The notes under the pieces were generated by a model. The model worked only from the letters and a program-made list of their open reading frames with translations, had not been told where the DNA came from and ran no database searches. The translations under genes and the position numbers were made by a program. From the NCBI GenBank assembly GCA_016199485.1, contig JACQGO010000248.1:1-35206 (forward strand): a DNA stretch of 35,206 nucleotides, given 5' to 3'. Source of the stretch: Betaproteobacteria bacterium. GTDB taxonomy: Bacteria; Pseudomonadota; Gammaproteobacteria; Burkholderiales; SG8-41. This document shows, piece after piece, positions 21,672 through 34,155 of this stretch; position 1 is the stretch's first letter, and the number at the start of each line of letters is the position of its first letter.

Positions 21672-22391
21672 CTAGCTGTGCACCATCGTTCCTTCGTCCT
21701 CGCCCAACACCACGCGTTTGAGCGCGCCGGGCTTGAAGATGCTGAACACGTTGACCGGCAGCTTCTGGTCGCGGCACAGCGTCAACGCGGTCGCGTCCAT
21801 CACCTTGAGGTTCTTGATGATCGCCTCGTCGAACGTCAGTCGCTTGTAGCGCATCGCGTCAGCATGGATCTTCGGGTCGTCGGTATACACTCCGTCCACT
21901 TTCGTCGCCTTGAGCACCAGGTTGACGTTCATCTCCATGCCGCGCAGGGCGGCTGCCGTATCCGTCGTAAAAAAAGGATTGCCCGTGCCCGCGGCGAAGA
22001 TCACCACTTTGCCCTCCTCGAGGTAGCGCATCGCCTTGCCGCGGATATAGGGTTCCGCCACCTGATCGATGTTGAGCGCCGACTGCACGCGCGCCGCCAG
22101 ATTAACACGGCGCATCGCGTCCTGCAGCGCCAGCGCGTTCATCACCGTGGCGAGCATTCCCATGTAGTCGGCGGTGGCGCGATCCATGCCGGCGGCTGCC
22201 GGCGCGATGCCGCGAAAGATATTGCCGCCGCCGATCACCACGCCGACCTCGACCCCGAGCTTCACCACCTCCGCGACCTCGCCGACGATGCGGTCCAGGG
22301 TGGTGCGGTTGACGCCGTAGGTGTCCTCGCCCATCAGCGCTTCCCCGCTCAGCTTGAGCAGGATGCGCTTGTATGCAGGAGCGGCGGTCAT
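21672..22391 (-). CDS. pyrH: Uridylate kinase
   Basis: [33 protein letters not shown]...[11 protein letters not shown]...[22 protein letters not shown]. Confidence 0.98.
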   Translation of the reverse strand: MTAAPAYKRILLKLSGEALMGEDTYGVNRTTLDRIVGEVAEVVKLGVEVGVVIGGGNIFRGIAPAAAGMDRATADYMGMLATVMNALALQDAMRRVNLAARVQSALNIDQVAEPYIRGKAMRYLEEGKVVIFAAGTGNPFFTTDTAAALRGMEMNVNLVLKATKVDGVYTDDPKIHADAMRYKRLTFDEAIIKNLKVMDATALTLCRDQKLPVNVFSIFKPGALKRVVLGEDEGTMVHS

Positions 22392-22394
22392 CGG

Positions 22395-23309
22395 TCAGGA
22401 CGGTTGCACAGCCCCGGCCTGCTCATTCCGCCGCGCCCCACCCGCCTGCGCCATGACTTCGGCGACAAAGTCGCCCTTCTTCTTCTCCAGCCCTTCCCCC
22501 ATCACGAACAGCCGGAATCCATGGACCGTCGCGCTCCTCGCCCCGAGCAGCTTCTCGACGGTTTGCTTGTCGTTCTTGACAAACGGCTGTCCGAGCAGCG
22601 TCACTTCGGCGACGTACTTCGCGACGGCTCCCTCCACCATCTTGGCGACGATGTGCTCCGGCTTGCCGCTCTCCTTCGCGCGCGCGAGCTGGATCTCGCG
22701 CTCCTTGGCGAGCGCTTCCGCCGGAAGCTGATTGCGCGACACGCACAGCGGTTTGCTCGCCGCGATGTGCATTGCGAGGTCCTTGCCGAGCGCGGCGTCG
22801 CCGTCGTAGTCGACGAGCACCCCGATCTTGTTGCCGTGCAGGTAGAACGCGAGCTCGCCCCGCGGCGCGATGCGCGCAAAACGCCGCACGCCGATGTTCT
22901 CGCCGAGCTTCATGATGAGCGCCTGGCGCGCCTGCTCTACGGTCTCCCCCGAGGGCAGGCGGGCGGCGGTGAGCGCAGCGAGATCGGCGGGATCGGCCTC
23001 CGCCACCACCCGCGCGACCCCGCGCGCGAACGCCGCGAAGTCCGCGTCCTTCGCGACAAAATCGGTTTCGCAGTTCACCTCGACCAGCGCGCCGCTCTTG
23101 CCGTCTGCGGCGACAAACGCGGCCACGGCGCCCTCGGCGGCGACCCGTCCCGCAACCTTGGTTGCCTTGGCGCCGCTCTTGATGCGCAGCAGATCCATCG
23201 CGGCATTCATGTCGCCGTTTGCCTCGGCGAGCGCCTTCTTGCACTCCATCATGCCGAGGCCGGTCGCCCCGCGCAGTTCTTTCACCATGCCTGCGGTGAT
23301 TTCCGCCAT
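22395..23309 (-). CDS. tsf: Elongation factor Ts
   Basis: [60 protein letters not shown]. Confidence 0.98.
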   Translation of the reverse strand: MAEITAGMVKELRGATGLGMMECKKALAEANGDMNAAMDLLRIKSGAKATKVAGRVAAEGAVAAFVAADGKSGALVEVNCETDFVAKDADFAAFARGVARVVAEADPADLAALTAARLPSGETVEQARQALIMKLGENIGVRRFARIAPRGELAFYLHGNKIGVLVDYDGDAALGKDLAMHIAASKPLCVSRNQLPAEALAKEREIQLARAKESGKPEHIVAKMVEGAVAKYVAEVTLLGQPFVKNDKQTVEKLLGARSATVHGFRLFVMGEGLEKKKGDFVAEVMAQAGGARRNEQAGAVQPS

Positions 23310-23324
23310 CGATTCTCGCTCCTT

Positions 23325-23364
23325 GGAGCCCCTGACATGATGAAACACGCGATTCAGGGGCTCT
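23325..23364. repeat. Intergenic palindromic element B between rpsB and tsf, related to element A at 3896-3947
   Basis: GGAGCCCCTGACATGATGAAACACGCGATTCAGGGGCTCT; 10-bp arms GAGCCCCTGA/TCAGGGGCTC; interior shares ACATRATGAAAC and ACGCG with element A. Confidence 0.85.
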
Positions 23365-23370
23365 CGGTTC

Positions 23371-23395
23371 AAAAAAAGGGGGCGGTCGCCCCCTT
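23371..23395 (-). terminator. Intrinsic terminator downstream of rpsB (before tsf)
   Basis: Minus strand AAGGGGGCG-AC-CGCCCCCTTTTTTT: strong GC stem followed by 7 T. Confidence 0.75.
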
Positions 23396-23413
23396 GCGCG
23401 ATCAGCAGCCGGG

Positions 23414-24163
23414 TTATTCCTTCTCGGCCGATTCGCTCTCCTCGACCTCGACAAACTCGTCGCCCGCAACGATTTCCTTCACGCTGTCCGTTCGCCCTTC
23501 GAGCACCGCGTCAGCGACGCCACGCACATAGAGGCGGATCGCGCGGCTCGAATCGTCGTTACCCGGAATCACGTAATCCACGCGGTCCGGGGAATGGTTG
23601 GTGTCGACCACCGCGATTACCGGAATGCGAAGCTTGTTCGCCTCGGCCACCGCCCCCTTGTGGTAACCCACGTCCACCACGAACATTGCGTCGGGCAGCC
23701 CGCTCATTTCCTTGATGCCGCCGAGGCTGCGCTCGAGCTTCGCCAGCTCGCGCTGATAATGCAGCGCCTCCTTCTTCGGCATCTTGTCGAGCGAGCCGTC
23801 CTGCGCCATGGTTTCCATGTCGCGCAGCCGCTTGATCGACTGCTTGACCGTCTTGTAATTGGTGAGCATGCCGCCCAGCCAGCGGTAGTCGACGTAAGGC
23901 GAGCCGCAGCGCACCGCTTCCTCCCTCATGATGTCGCGCGCCTGGCGCTTGGTGCCCACGAAGAGGATCACGCCCTTGTTGCTGGCGAGCTGGCGCGCGA
24001 ACTTGAGCGCGTCCTGGTAGAGCGCGAGGGTCTTCTCGAGGTTGACGATGTGTATCCTGTTGCGGTGCCCGAAGATGTAGGGGGCCATTTTGGGATTCCA
24101 GTAGCGGGTCTGGTGCCCGAAATGGACCCCGGCCTCCAGCATTTCGCGCATGGTGACAGACAT
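23414..24163 (-). CDS. rpsB: 30S ribosomal protein S2
   Basis: [45 protein letters not shown]...[16 protein letters not shown]...[29 protein letters not shown]. Confidence 0.99.
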   Translation of the reverse strand: MSVTMREMLEAGVHFGHQTRYWNPKMAPYIFGHRNRIHIVNLEKTLALYQDALKFARQLASNKGVILFVGTKRQARDIMREEAVRCGSPYVDYRWLGGMLTNYKTVKQSIKRLRDMETMAQDGSLDKMPKKEALHYQRELAKLERSLGGIKEMSGLPDAMFVVDVGYHKGAVAEANKLRIPVIAVVDTNHSPDRVDYVIPGNDDSSRAIRLYVRGVADAVLEGRTDSVKEIVAGDEFVEVEESESAEKE

Positions 24164-24205
24164 TTAAGATCTCCTGTAAGGGTTGAGCCTCCATCCGCGT
24201 TTGCA

Positions 24206-24228
24206 GCACCCGCCGCGACGGCGGGCAC
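24206..24228 (-). promoter_or_regulatory. Hairpin in the rpsB 5' leader
   Basis: Minus strand GTGCCCGCCG-TCG-CGGCGGGTGC, 10 pairs including two G.U, 43-65 nt upstream of rpsB ATG. Confidence 0.4.
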
Positions 24229-24305
24229 CCTTACCTGCCGCAGATGTGTGTCGTCGTCGCACGCACGGCCGGCAACAAGCAACCGGCAGAACGAGCTAAC
24301 TTGTT

Positions 24306-24335
24306 ATTTTATCACGTTAACTGTTCCGCGCTCAA
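24306..24335 (-). promoter_or_regulatory. Putative sigma70-like promoter of rpsB operon
   Basis: Minus strand TTGAGC-N18-TAAAAT in an AT-rich patch. Confidence 0.45.
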
Positions 24336-24444
24336 GTGAACCCGTCGCGCGGGCCGGAGATTTCACCCATGGGCGATCTGGACTACAATGCGCGTTTCCC
24401 GAAAACCGTTAGAGCGTTACTAAACCGTGTACTCGCGCCACAGC

Positions 24445-25245
24445 ATGTCGGTCGCGATCAAGACCCCGGAGGAAATCGAGAAGATGCGCGTCGCCGGCAA
24501 GCTCGCCGCCGAGGTGCTCGACTTTGTGGCGCCTTGCGTGAGGCCGGGGGTCACTACCGCCGAGCTCGATTACCTGTGCCATGACTACATGGTCAACGTC
24601 CAGAAGACGACGCCCGCGCCGCTCAATTACGCGCCGCCGGGCTACCAGCCCTTCCCGAAATCGACCTGCACGTCGGTCAACCACGTGGTATGCCACGGGG
24701 TGCCCGGCGACAAGAAACTCAAGCCTGGCGATATCGTCAACATCGATATCACGGTGATCAAGGACGGCTACCACGGCGACACCAGCCGCATGTTCTACGC
24801 CGGCCAGCCTTCGATCCAGGCGCGCCGCCTGTGCGAGGTGACCTTCGAGTGCATGTGGCGCGGCGTTCTCGCGGTGAAGCCCGGCGCGCACCTCGGCGAC
24901 ATCGGTCACGCGATTCAGTGCTGGGCGGAGGAGCACGGCTGTAGCGTCGTGCGCGAGTTCTGCGGCCACGGGATAGGACAGAGGTTCCACGAGGAGCCGC
25001 AAGTGCTCCACTACGGCAAACCGGGCACCGGGCTGGTGCTGCGGCCGGGCATGACCTTTACCATCGAGCCGATGATCAACGCCGGCAAGCCCGATGTCCG
25101 CCAGCTCGCCGACGGCTGGACGGTCGTCACCAAGGACCACAGCCTGTCCGCGCAATGGGAGCACACGGTGCTCGTCACCGGCACCGGCTGCGAGGTGCTG
25201 ACCGTGTCTTCCGGCGCGCCGCCGATGCCGCAGTTTCGCGACTAG
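24445..25245 (+). CDS. map: Methionine aminopeptidase type I
   Basis: MSVAIKTPEEIEKMRVAGKLAAEVLDFVAPCVRPGVTTAELD...DIVNIDITVIKDGYHGDTSRMF...GHGIGQRFHEEPQVLHYG...TFTIEPMI. Confidence 0.97.
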   Translation: MSVAIKTPEEIEKMRVAGKLAAEVLDFVAPCVRPGVTTAELDYLCHDYMVNVQKTTPAPLNYAPPGYQPFPKSTCTSVNHVVCHGVPGDKKLKPGDIVNIDITVIKDGYHGDTSRMFYAGQPSIQARRLCEVTFECMWRGVLAVKPGAHLGDIGHAIQCWAEEHGCSVVREFCGHGIGQRFHEEPQVLHYGKPGTGLVLRPGMTFTIEPMINAGKPDVRQLADGWTVVTKDHSLSAQWEHTVLVTGTGCEVLTVSSGAPPMPQFRD

Positions 25246-25248
25246 CTC

Positions 25249-27840
25249 ATGTCGAGCGTCCCCGCGGTCGTCCTCGCCCCTCCGCCCCTGCAAGCGCGGC
25301 TCGCGGACTGGAAAGGCATGCTTGCGGGGGAACGCGCACGGCTTAAAGCGCGCTACCTTGCCCGCAAGTCATGCGCGGAGCTGCTGCGCCGCAACACGAT
25401 GCTCGTGGACCGCCAGCTCCGGTCGTTGTGGAAGGCGCTCGATATGCCGGCCTCGATCGCGCTGCTCGCGGTCGGCGGGTACGGGCGCGGCCAGTTGTTT
25501 CCGCATTCCGACGTCGATCTGCTGGTGCTGCTCCCCGCGCCCGCCGATGCGTCGCTCGCGCACAAGCTGGAGGAGTTGCTGGGGCTGGTATGGGACGTCG
25601 GGCTCGAGGTCGGCCACAGCGTGCGCACGATCGCGGAGTGCGCGGAGATCGCCGCGCAGGACGTGACGGTGCAGACGAGCCTGTTGGAAGCACGGCTGGT
25701 GCGCGGCCACCGCGCGCTGTTCGAGAAGTTCGTGAACCGCATGCGGCGCGAGCTCGACGTGCGCTCGTTCTTTCAGGCGAAACAGCTCGAACAGCAGCAG
25801 CGGCATGCGCGTTTTCAGGAATCCAGCCTCGAGCCCAACATCAAGGAAAGCCCGGGAGGCCTGCGCGACCTGCAGAACGTGCTGTGGATCGCCGGCGCCG
25901 CGGGTCTCGGGGCCTCGTGGCGCGAGCTGTCGAGACGCGGCATGATCACGCGCGAGGAAATGCAGCAGATCCAGCGTCATGAGAGCTTCCTGCAGAACGT
26001 GCGCATCCGGCTGCATTACCTTGCGGGACGGCGCGAAGACCGTCTGCTGTTCGACCACCAGGGCGCGCTCGCGCGCGAGCTGGGCATCGCCGATCGTCCG
26101 CACCGGCTCGCCAGCGAGCAGCTGATGCAGCGCTACTATCGCACCGCCAATGCGGTGACGCAGCTCGATACCATCGTGCTGCAAAACCTCAACACCCGCA
26201 TCTATCCGGCGCGCCGCGCTCCGGTGCAGGAAATCAACGAACGCTTCCACGTGCACGACGAGCTGCTGGAAGCGTGCGACGAGCGCCTGCTGGAGCGCGA
26301 GCCGCACGCGATCTTCGAGAGCTTCCGGCTCCTGCAGCAGCACCATGAGCTGAAAGGTATGGCTGCGGCCACGCTGCGCGCGCTGTGGCGCGCAAAGGAT
26401 CTGATCGGCCCGGCCTTTCGCCGCGATCCCGTCAACCGCGAGCGCTTCATGCAGATCCTGAGAGACCCTTCACGAGTGGTGCACGAGCTCCGGCGCATGA
26501 ACCAGTACGGTATCCTCGGCCGCTACCTGCCGGCGTTCGGCCGCATCGTGGGGCAGCTGCAGTACGATCTCTACCACGCCTATACCGTGGACGAGCACAT
26601 TCTGAAGGTGATCCGCAACCTGCGCCGCTTCTCGGTGCCCGAGCTCGCGCACGAGTTTCCCCTGTGCACGCGCCTGATGAGCGGGTTCGAGCGTCCCGAA
26701 GTGCTGTATCTCGCCGCAATGTTCCACGACATCGCCAAGGGGCGCGGCGGCGATCATTCGCACCTCGGCGCGGCCGATGCGCGGCGCTTCTGCAGGGCGC
26801 ACGGATTGAGCGCGGAGGATGCCGACCTGGTCGCGTGGCTGGTCGAGCATCACCTTGACATGTCGATCACCGCGCAGAAGCAGGACCTCTCCGACCCCGA
26901 GGTAATCCGTGCGTTCACCGAGCGCGTCGACAACGAGCGCCGCCTCGTTGCGCTCTACCTGCTGACGGTGGCCGACATCCGCGGCACCAGCCCCAAGGTG
27001 TGGAATGCGTGGAAGGGCAAGCTGCTCGAAGACATGTTCTGGCTGACGCGGCTGTCGCTGCGCGGGGACGCGCTCACCGCGGAGAGCGACCTGCAGCGAC
27101 GACAGGACGAGACGAAGGCCAAGCTGCGGCTCTACGCGCTGCCCGAAGGCGCGCACGAGAAGCTGTGGACGCAGCTCGACACGACTTACTTCCTGCGCCA
27201 CGAGCCGCAGGAGATCGCGTGGCACACGCGGTTGCTCTATTACCGCGTGGAGAGCCCGGTTCCCGTGGTCAAGGCGCGGCTCTCCCCGGTGGGCGAAGGA
27301 TTGCAGGTCATGATCTACGTGCGCGATCAGCCGCAGCTCTTCGCGCGCATCTGCAGTTTCTTCGAGGCGATGAGTTACGACATCTTCGAGGCCAAGATCT
27401 ACACCACCCGCCACGGCTACGCGCTCGACAGCTTTCAGGTGCACGATCCCAAGAGCCGGCACGTGCAATACCGCGACCTGATCAGCTACATCGAGTACGA
27501 GCTTGCGGCGCGTCTGGTCAAGCAGACACCGCTGCCGCCGCTTGCCAGGGGGCGCGTGAGCCGCCAGCTCAGGCATTTTCCGATCTCGCCCGAGGTCAAC
27601 ATCCAGCCCGATGACCGCGGCACCTACCACGTGTTGTCGGTCATCGCCGGCGACCGGCTGGGGCTGCTGTCGTGCATCGCGCGCACCCTGGCCGCTTACG
27701 AGATCAGCCTGCACACCGCGAAGATCAACACACTGGGAGAACGCGCCGAAGACATCTTCCTCGTCACCGGGGAAGCGCTCAAGGACCCGAAGACCGTGGT
27801 GCGGCTGGAAACCGAGCTCGTCGAGCAGCTCCAGGGCTGA
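25249..27840 (+). CDS. glnD: [Protein-PII] uridylyltransferase/uridylyl-removing enzyme
   Basis: VGGYGRGQLFPHSDVDLLVLLP nucleotidyltransferase motif, HD domain (FHDIAKGRGGDHSHLG), C-terminal ACT domains. Confidence 0.98.
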   Translation: MSSVPAVVLAPPPLQARLADWKGMLAGERARLKARYLARKSCAELLRRNTMLVDRQLRSLWKALDMPASIALLAVGGYGRGQLFPHSDVDLLVLLPAPADASLAHKLEELLGLVWDVGLEVGHSVRTIAECAEIAAQDVTVQTSLLEARLVRGHRALFEKFVNRMRRELDVRSFFQAKQLEQQQRHARFQESSLEPNIKESPGGLRDLQNVLWIAGAAGLGASWRELSRRGMITREEMQQIQRHESFLQNVRIRLHYLAGRREDRLLFDHQGALARELGIADRPHRLASEQLMQRYYRTANAVTQLDTIVLQNLNTRIYPARRAPVQEINERFHVHDELLEACDERLLEREPHAIFESFRLLQQHHELKGMAAATLRALWRAKDLIGPAFRRDPVNRERFMQILRDPSRVVHELRRMNQYGILGRYLPAFGRIVGQLQYDLYHAYTVDEHILKVIRNLRRFSVPELAHEFPLCTRLMSGFERPEVLYLAAMFHDIAKGRGGDHSHLGAADARRFCRAHGLSAEDADLVAWLVEHHLDMSITAQKQDLSDPEVIRAFTERVDNERRLVALYLLTVADIRGTSPKVWNAWKGKLLEDMFWLTRLSLRGDALTAESDLQRRQDETKAKLRLYALPEGAHEKLWTQLDTTYFLRHEPQEIAWHTRLLYYRVESPVPVVKARLSPVGEGLQVMIYVRDQPQLFARICSFFEAMSYDIFEAKIYTTRHGYALDSFQVHDPKSRHVQYRDLISYIEYELAARLVKQTPLPPLARGRVSRQLRHFPISPEVNIQPDDRGTYHVLSVIAGDRLGLLSCIARTLAAYEISLHTAKINTLGERAEDIFLVTGEALKDPKTVVRLETELVEQLQG

Positions 27841-27849
27841 GGCAATCGC

Positions 27850-28383
27850 TCAATCGTCGATCAGATCCTGGCCGGGGAACAGCACCTCGTTGAATCCGAA
27901 ATTGCGCAGGTCGCGGATGCGCATCGGGTAGAGGACGCCGTCCAGGTGATCGCACTCGTGCTGGACCACGCGGGCATGGAAGCCGCCCACGGTGCGGTCG
28001 ATCGCCTTTCCGAACTGGTTGTATCCCTGATAGCGCAGACGCCGGTAGCGCGGTACCAGGCCGCGCATCCCGGGCACGCTGAGGCATCCTTCCCATCCCT
28101 CTTCCAGCTCGTTGTCGAGCGGGGCGAGCGCCGGGTTGACGAGCACCGTGAAGGGCACGGGCTCGGCGTCGGGATAACGCGGGTTGCGTTCGACCCCGAA
28201 GATCGCCACGCGCAGCCCGACACCGACCTGCGGCGCCGCGATTCCCGCCCCATCGAGCGCCTTCATCGTGTCCTGAAGGTCGGCGATGAGCGCGTGCAGC
28301 CCGGGCGTGTCGAAGCGCTCCACCGGCCGCGCTTTCTCAAGCAGCCGCGGGTCGCCCATCTTCAGCACTTCTCTAATCGCCAT
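27850..28383 (-). CDS. def: Peptide deformylase
   Basis: [19 protein letters not shown]...[15 protein letters not shown]...[14 protein letters not shown] (EGCLS and HECDH motifs). Confidence 0.96.
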   Translation of the reverse strand: MAIREVLKMGDPRLLEKARPVERFDTPGLHALIADLQDTMKALDGAGIAAPQVGVGLRVAIFGVERNPRYPDAEPVPFTVLVNPALAPLDNELEEGWEGCLSVPGMRGLVPRYRRLRYQGYNQFGKAIDRTVGGFHARVVQHECDHLDGVLYPMRIRDLRNFGFNEVLFPGQDLIDD

Positions 28384-29119
28384 CGAGCGCGACCAGCCTC
28401 TCCAGGATGTTCTTCACCTTCGACATCGCCGCCTGCAGCACGGCATGAACCTCTTCCAGATGTACGCCGCCGGCGCTCGTGCCGCGGCCTGCGGCGTGGT
28501 TGGCGACCACCGCGATTGCGGCATAACACAGGCCGACTTCCCTGGCGAGCGCCGCTTCCGGCATGCCGGTCATGCCGACCATCTCCGCTCCGTCGCGCTC
28601 GAGGCGGTTGATCTCCGCCGCCGTCTCGAGCCGCGGGCCCTGCGTCGCGGCGTAGACCCCGCCCGCGATCACCGCCTCGCCGGCGAGTTGCGCCGCGCGC
28701 AGGCAACGCTGGCGCAGTTGCTCGCAGTACGGATGGGTGAAGTCGATGTGCGTGACCCCGCGTTCCGAGGCGTTGTAGAAGGTGAATGCGCGTCCATGGG
28801 TATAGTCGATGATCTGGTCCGGTACCACGATCGTGCCCGGTGCAAGATCTGCGCGGATGCCCCCGACCGAAGCCACCGACACCACGTTTCTCACTTGCTG
28901 GGAGTGCAACGCCCAGATGTTGGCCCGGTAGTTGACGTCGTGCGGCGGTATCGTGTGACCGTAGCCGTGCCGCGCGAGGAACACCACTTCGCGGTCGTGG
29001 ATCCTGCCGAAAGTCAGCGCCCCCGAAGGTTCACCGTAAGGGGTGCGCACCACCAGACGGCGCGTGACTTCCATCGTGGAGAGCTGCGTGAGCCCGCTGC
29101 CGCCGATGATCGCGAGCAT
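28373..29119 (-). CDS. S-methyl-5'-thioinosine phosphorylase / MTAP-PNP family
   Basis: [16 protein letters not shown]...[22 protein letters not shown]...[34 protein letters not shown]. Confidence 0.88.
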   Translation of the reverse strand: MLAIIGGSGLTQLSTMEVTRRLVVRTPYGEPSGALTFGRIHDREVVFLARHGYGHTIPPHDVNYRANIWALHSQQVRNVVSVASVGGIRADLAPGTIVVPDQIIDYTHGRAFTFYNASERGVTHIDFTHPYCEQLRQRCLRAAQLAGEAVIAGGVYAATQGPRLETAAEINRLERDGAEMVGMTGMPEAALAREVGLCYAAIAVVANHAAGRGTSAGGVHLEEVHAVLQAAMSKVKNILERLVALDGD

Positions 29120-29122
29120 GAT

Positions 29123-29674
29123 TCACTCCTCGCTCGTCACCGCGTATATCGCCGGCAGATTGCGCCATGCGCCGGATACGTCCATTCCGAAGCCGAACAC
29201 GTAACGGTCGGGGAGCTTCAGCCCCACGAAATCCGCCGCGATGGGCTTGGAGCGGCCGATGTCCTTGTCGGCGAGCACCGCGCTGTAGAATTTCTTCGCC
29301 CCGGCCTCGAGCAGCCGGTCGCGAATCGCGGCAAGCGTATGGCCTTCATCGAGGATATCATCGAGCACCAGCACCACCCGCCCCGCGACCTCGGTGCTGG
29401 GCATCGCTTTCCAGATCATGGTCCCGCCGCGCGTCGCATCGCCGTAGCGCGACACGTGCAGGTAGTCGAGTTCGAGCGGGAAGCGGAGCAGCGGCAGTAT
29501 CCGGCCGGTGAAAACCACGCTGCCGCCCATCACCGATAGCACCAGCGGCTGCACGTCGCGCAGCGCGGCGGTGATTTCGCGCGCGAGGCGCTCGACCGCC
29601 TCAGAAACGACGACGGCGGAACAGATCTGTTCCGCCGTGTCGAGTATCTTCCACGCCCGTTCCGGCGGCATCAT
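29123..29674 (-). CDS. hpt: Hypoxanthine-guanine phosphoribosyltransferase
   Basis: PRPP-binding motif VVLVLDDILDEGHTLAAI; LVLSVMGGSVVFTGRIL; ATG overlaps upstream dsrE-like stop by 1 nt. Confidence 0.88.
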   Translation of the reverse strand: MMPPERAWKILDTAEQICSAVVVSEAVERLAREITAALRDVQPLVLSVMGGSVVFTGRILPLLRFPLELDYLHVSRYGDATRGGTMIWKAMPSTEVAGRVVLVLDDILDEGHTLAAIRDRLLEAGAKKFYSAVLADKDIGRSKPIAADFVGLKLPDRYVFGFGMDVSGAWRNLPAIYAVTSEE

Positions 29675-30042
29675 CAGTAGGTAAAGGTGACGACGTTTTC
29701 GTCCATTGCCTGCTGGATCACGTACGCGCCCCCGACCGTTTCCTCGATTTCGGGAATCAGGTCGTTGCCCCACAAGTCGAGCGTCGGCGTGCATACCTTG
29801 AAGTGCACCCCCGCCTCGTGTGCGTCCTTGATGAAATCGTAGACGCTCTTCGTCGACCCTTCCTTCACGTAGAGCTTCTCCGCGACGCCCTTCTTGGCGA
29901 GTTCGCCGGCGCGTGCGGTCAGGATCACCTCCACCTCGTAGTCCATCGCCGCGGCGACGGTGGCCTGGAAGAACGGCGCGCCAAGCTCCGCGCCGTTGCG
30001 CGGATCGGTGTTCACCATCACGATCATCAGCTTGTCCGCCAT
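29674..30042 (-). CDS. DsrE-family protein (predicted peroxiredoxin/sulfur-relay type fold)
   Basis: MADKLMIVMVNTDPRNGAELGAPFFQATVAAAMDYEVEVILTARAGELAKKGVAEKLYVK...GVHFKVCTPTLDLWG; second ATG (30042) has AGGAG at 6-nt spacing. Confidence 0.8.
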   Translation of the reverse strand: MADKLMIVMVNTDPRNGAELGAPFFQATVAAAMDYEVEVILTARAGELAKKGVAEKLYVKEGSTKSVYDFIKDAHEAGVHFKVCTPTLDLWGNDLIPEIEETVGGAYVIQQAMDENVVTFTY

Positions 30043-30071
30043 GGTCATCTCCTGTTATGCCAGATGACGGT

Positions 30072-30080
30072 ATATTAGCA
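30072..30080 (-). promoter_or_regulatory. Putative extended -10 (TGCTAATAT) upstream of dsrE-like gene
   Basis: Minus strand TTAATATGCTAATATACC in an AT-rich patch, about 30 nt before the start codon; direct repeat TAATAT-GC-TAATAT. Confidence 0.4.
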
Positions 30081-30123
30081 TATTAAGATTAACCGAAATT
30101 CTTCTCGCCCCCCCTCGATCATT

Positions 30124-33035
<2,912 letters not shown>

Positions 33036-34139
33036 TCACGAAAACAGCCTGAGCGCCCGTTCACTGCCCGCGCCGACCTGGCGCTCGTCCATCGCGGCGT
33101 GGATCTCGCGCAGCTGCTGCTTGATCTTCCCGATCCCGGCTTCGTTGAGTGCAACCCGGTTGTCGTCAACCAGAATTCCGTCCAGCGCGCCGGCAAAGTT
33201 CCTGCCGACCTCCAGCATGCGGTCGAGCACGCGCAATCCGTCGGCGACGCGGGGTACGTCCATGAGCAGCGTGATGCCGGTCGTCGACAGGCTCTTGATC
33301 TGCTCCGGAATGAACGGTGCCGGCTCGTGGTTGTCGAGCGTGAACAGCGTCTGTTTTGCCTCGCTGCGGTAATGGAACACGCCGTCCGGCTCGAGCTTGA
33401 ATCCCGCCGCTTCGGCGAGCGCGCGGATCTTGGTCCCGGAAAAGGGTCCGCCGCGCGCGACGATGTTCACCCCGATCGCGACGTCGACCTCGGCGCAGAA
33501 ACGCTCGAGGAGCTTGGCCGCGGCGAGCGCCGCGTGGATGTCCGGGCAGTTCGCCACGGCCGGCACCTTGTCGGCGCAGCTGCGCACCGCGTCGCAGAAA
33601 GCGGAAAGCTGCACCTGGTTCGCCGGGCCGGCGCGGTTGACGAGCTGCAGCGCGAGTCTGAGGCTGGTGTGGCGGCTGCCCGCGGTGCGTACCAGGTCTT
33701 CCCACTCGCCGGTCTCGGAATTATAGCCCGCACCGCGCGTCGGTTTGCCCATCGCCGCCAGCTTCCCGAGCAACTCGCCGAGCACCGAATCGGAAATCGG
33801 CGTGTCGGAGTCGATTTCGGCGATGTAGTCGATCGCAGCGTCGAGGCCCGCGACCGCCGTGCCCTCCGCGACGCGCACGCCCCCTTCACCGGCCGACCCC
33901 GGCGCGCGCTGCGGCGCGCTTTCCTCGCGTGACGCGCCCGCCGGCGGGAGCTGCGGCTCGATCCGGCCCGCGCCCCGCTCCTCGCGCCCGCCGCCCTCGA
34001 GCAGCACGTCCTTGTGCTCGTGCTCGAACGCGGCGCCCAGCCGCCGGCGCAGCCTCCTCTCCTGCAGCCAGTTGAACAGATAAACTCCGGCAACCACGAT
34101 TGCCCCGAGCGCGAGCAGGCTTATCTGCAGATCGCTCAT
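33036..34139 (-). CDS. zipA: Cell division protein ZipA-like
   Basis: N-terminal TM (LQISLLALGAIVVAGVYLFNWLQERRLRRRLG), variable linker, C-terminal FtsZ-binding-type domain; between smc and ligA. Confidence 0.85.
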   Translation of the reverse strand: MSDLQISLLALGAIVVAGVYLFNWLQERRLRRRLGAAFEHEHKDVLLEGGGREERGAGRIEPQLPPAGASREESAPQRAPGSAGEGGVRVAEGTAVAGLDAAIDYIAEIDSDTPISDSVLGELLGKLAAMGKPTRGAGYNSETGEWEDLVRTAGSRHTSLRLALQLVNRAGPANQVQLSAFCDAVRSCADKVPAVANCPDIHAALAAAKLLERFCAEVDVAIGVNIVARGGPFSGTKIRALAEAAGFKLEPDGVFHYRSEAKQTLFTLDNHEPAPFIPEQIKSLSTTGITLLMDVPRVADGLRVLDRMLEVGRNFAGALDGILVDDNRVALNEAGIGKIKQQLREIHAAMDERQVGAGSERALRLFS

Positions 34140-34155
34140 ACGGGATCCCCGTGCT

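Noticed and set aside
27841-27849. Possible bidirectional terminator between convergent glnD and def
   Set aside because: Only 9 bp between the stop codons; no hairpin with T-tract seen
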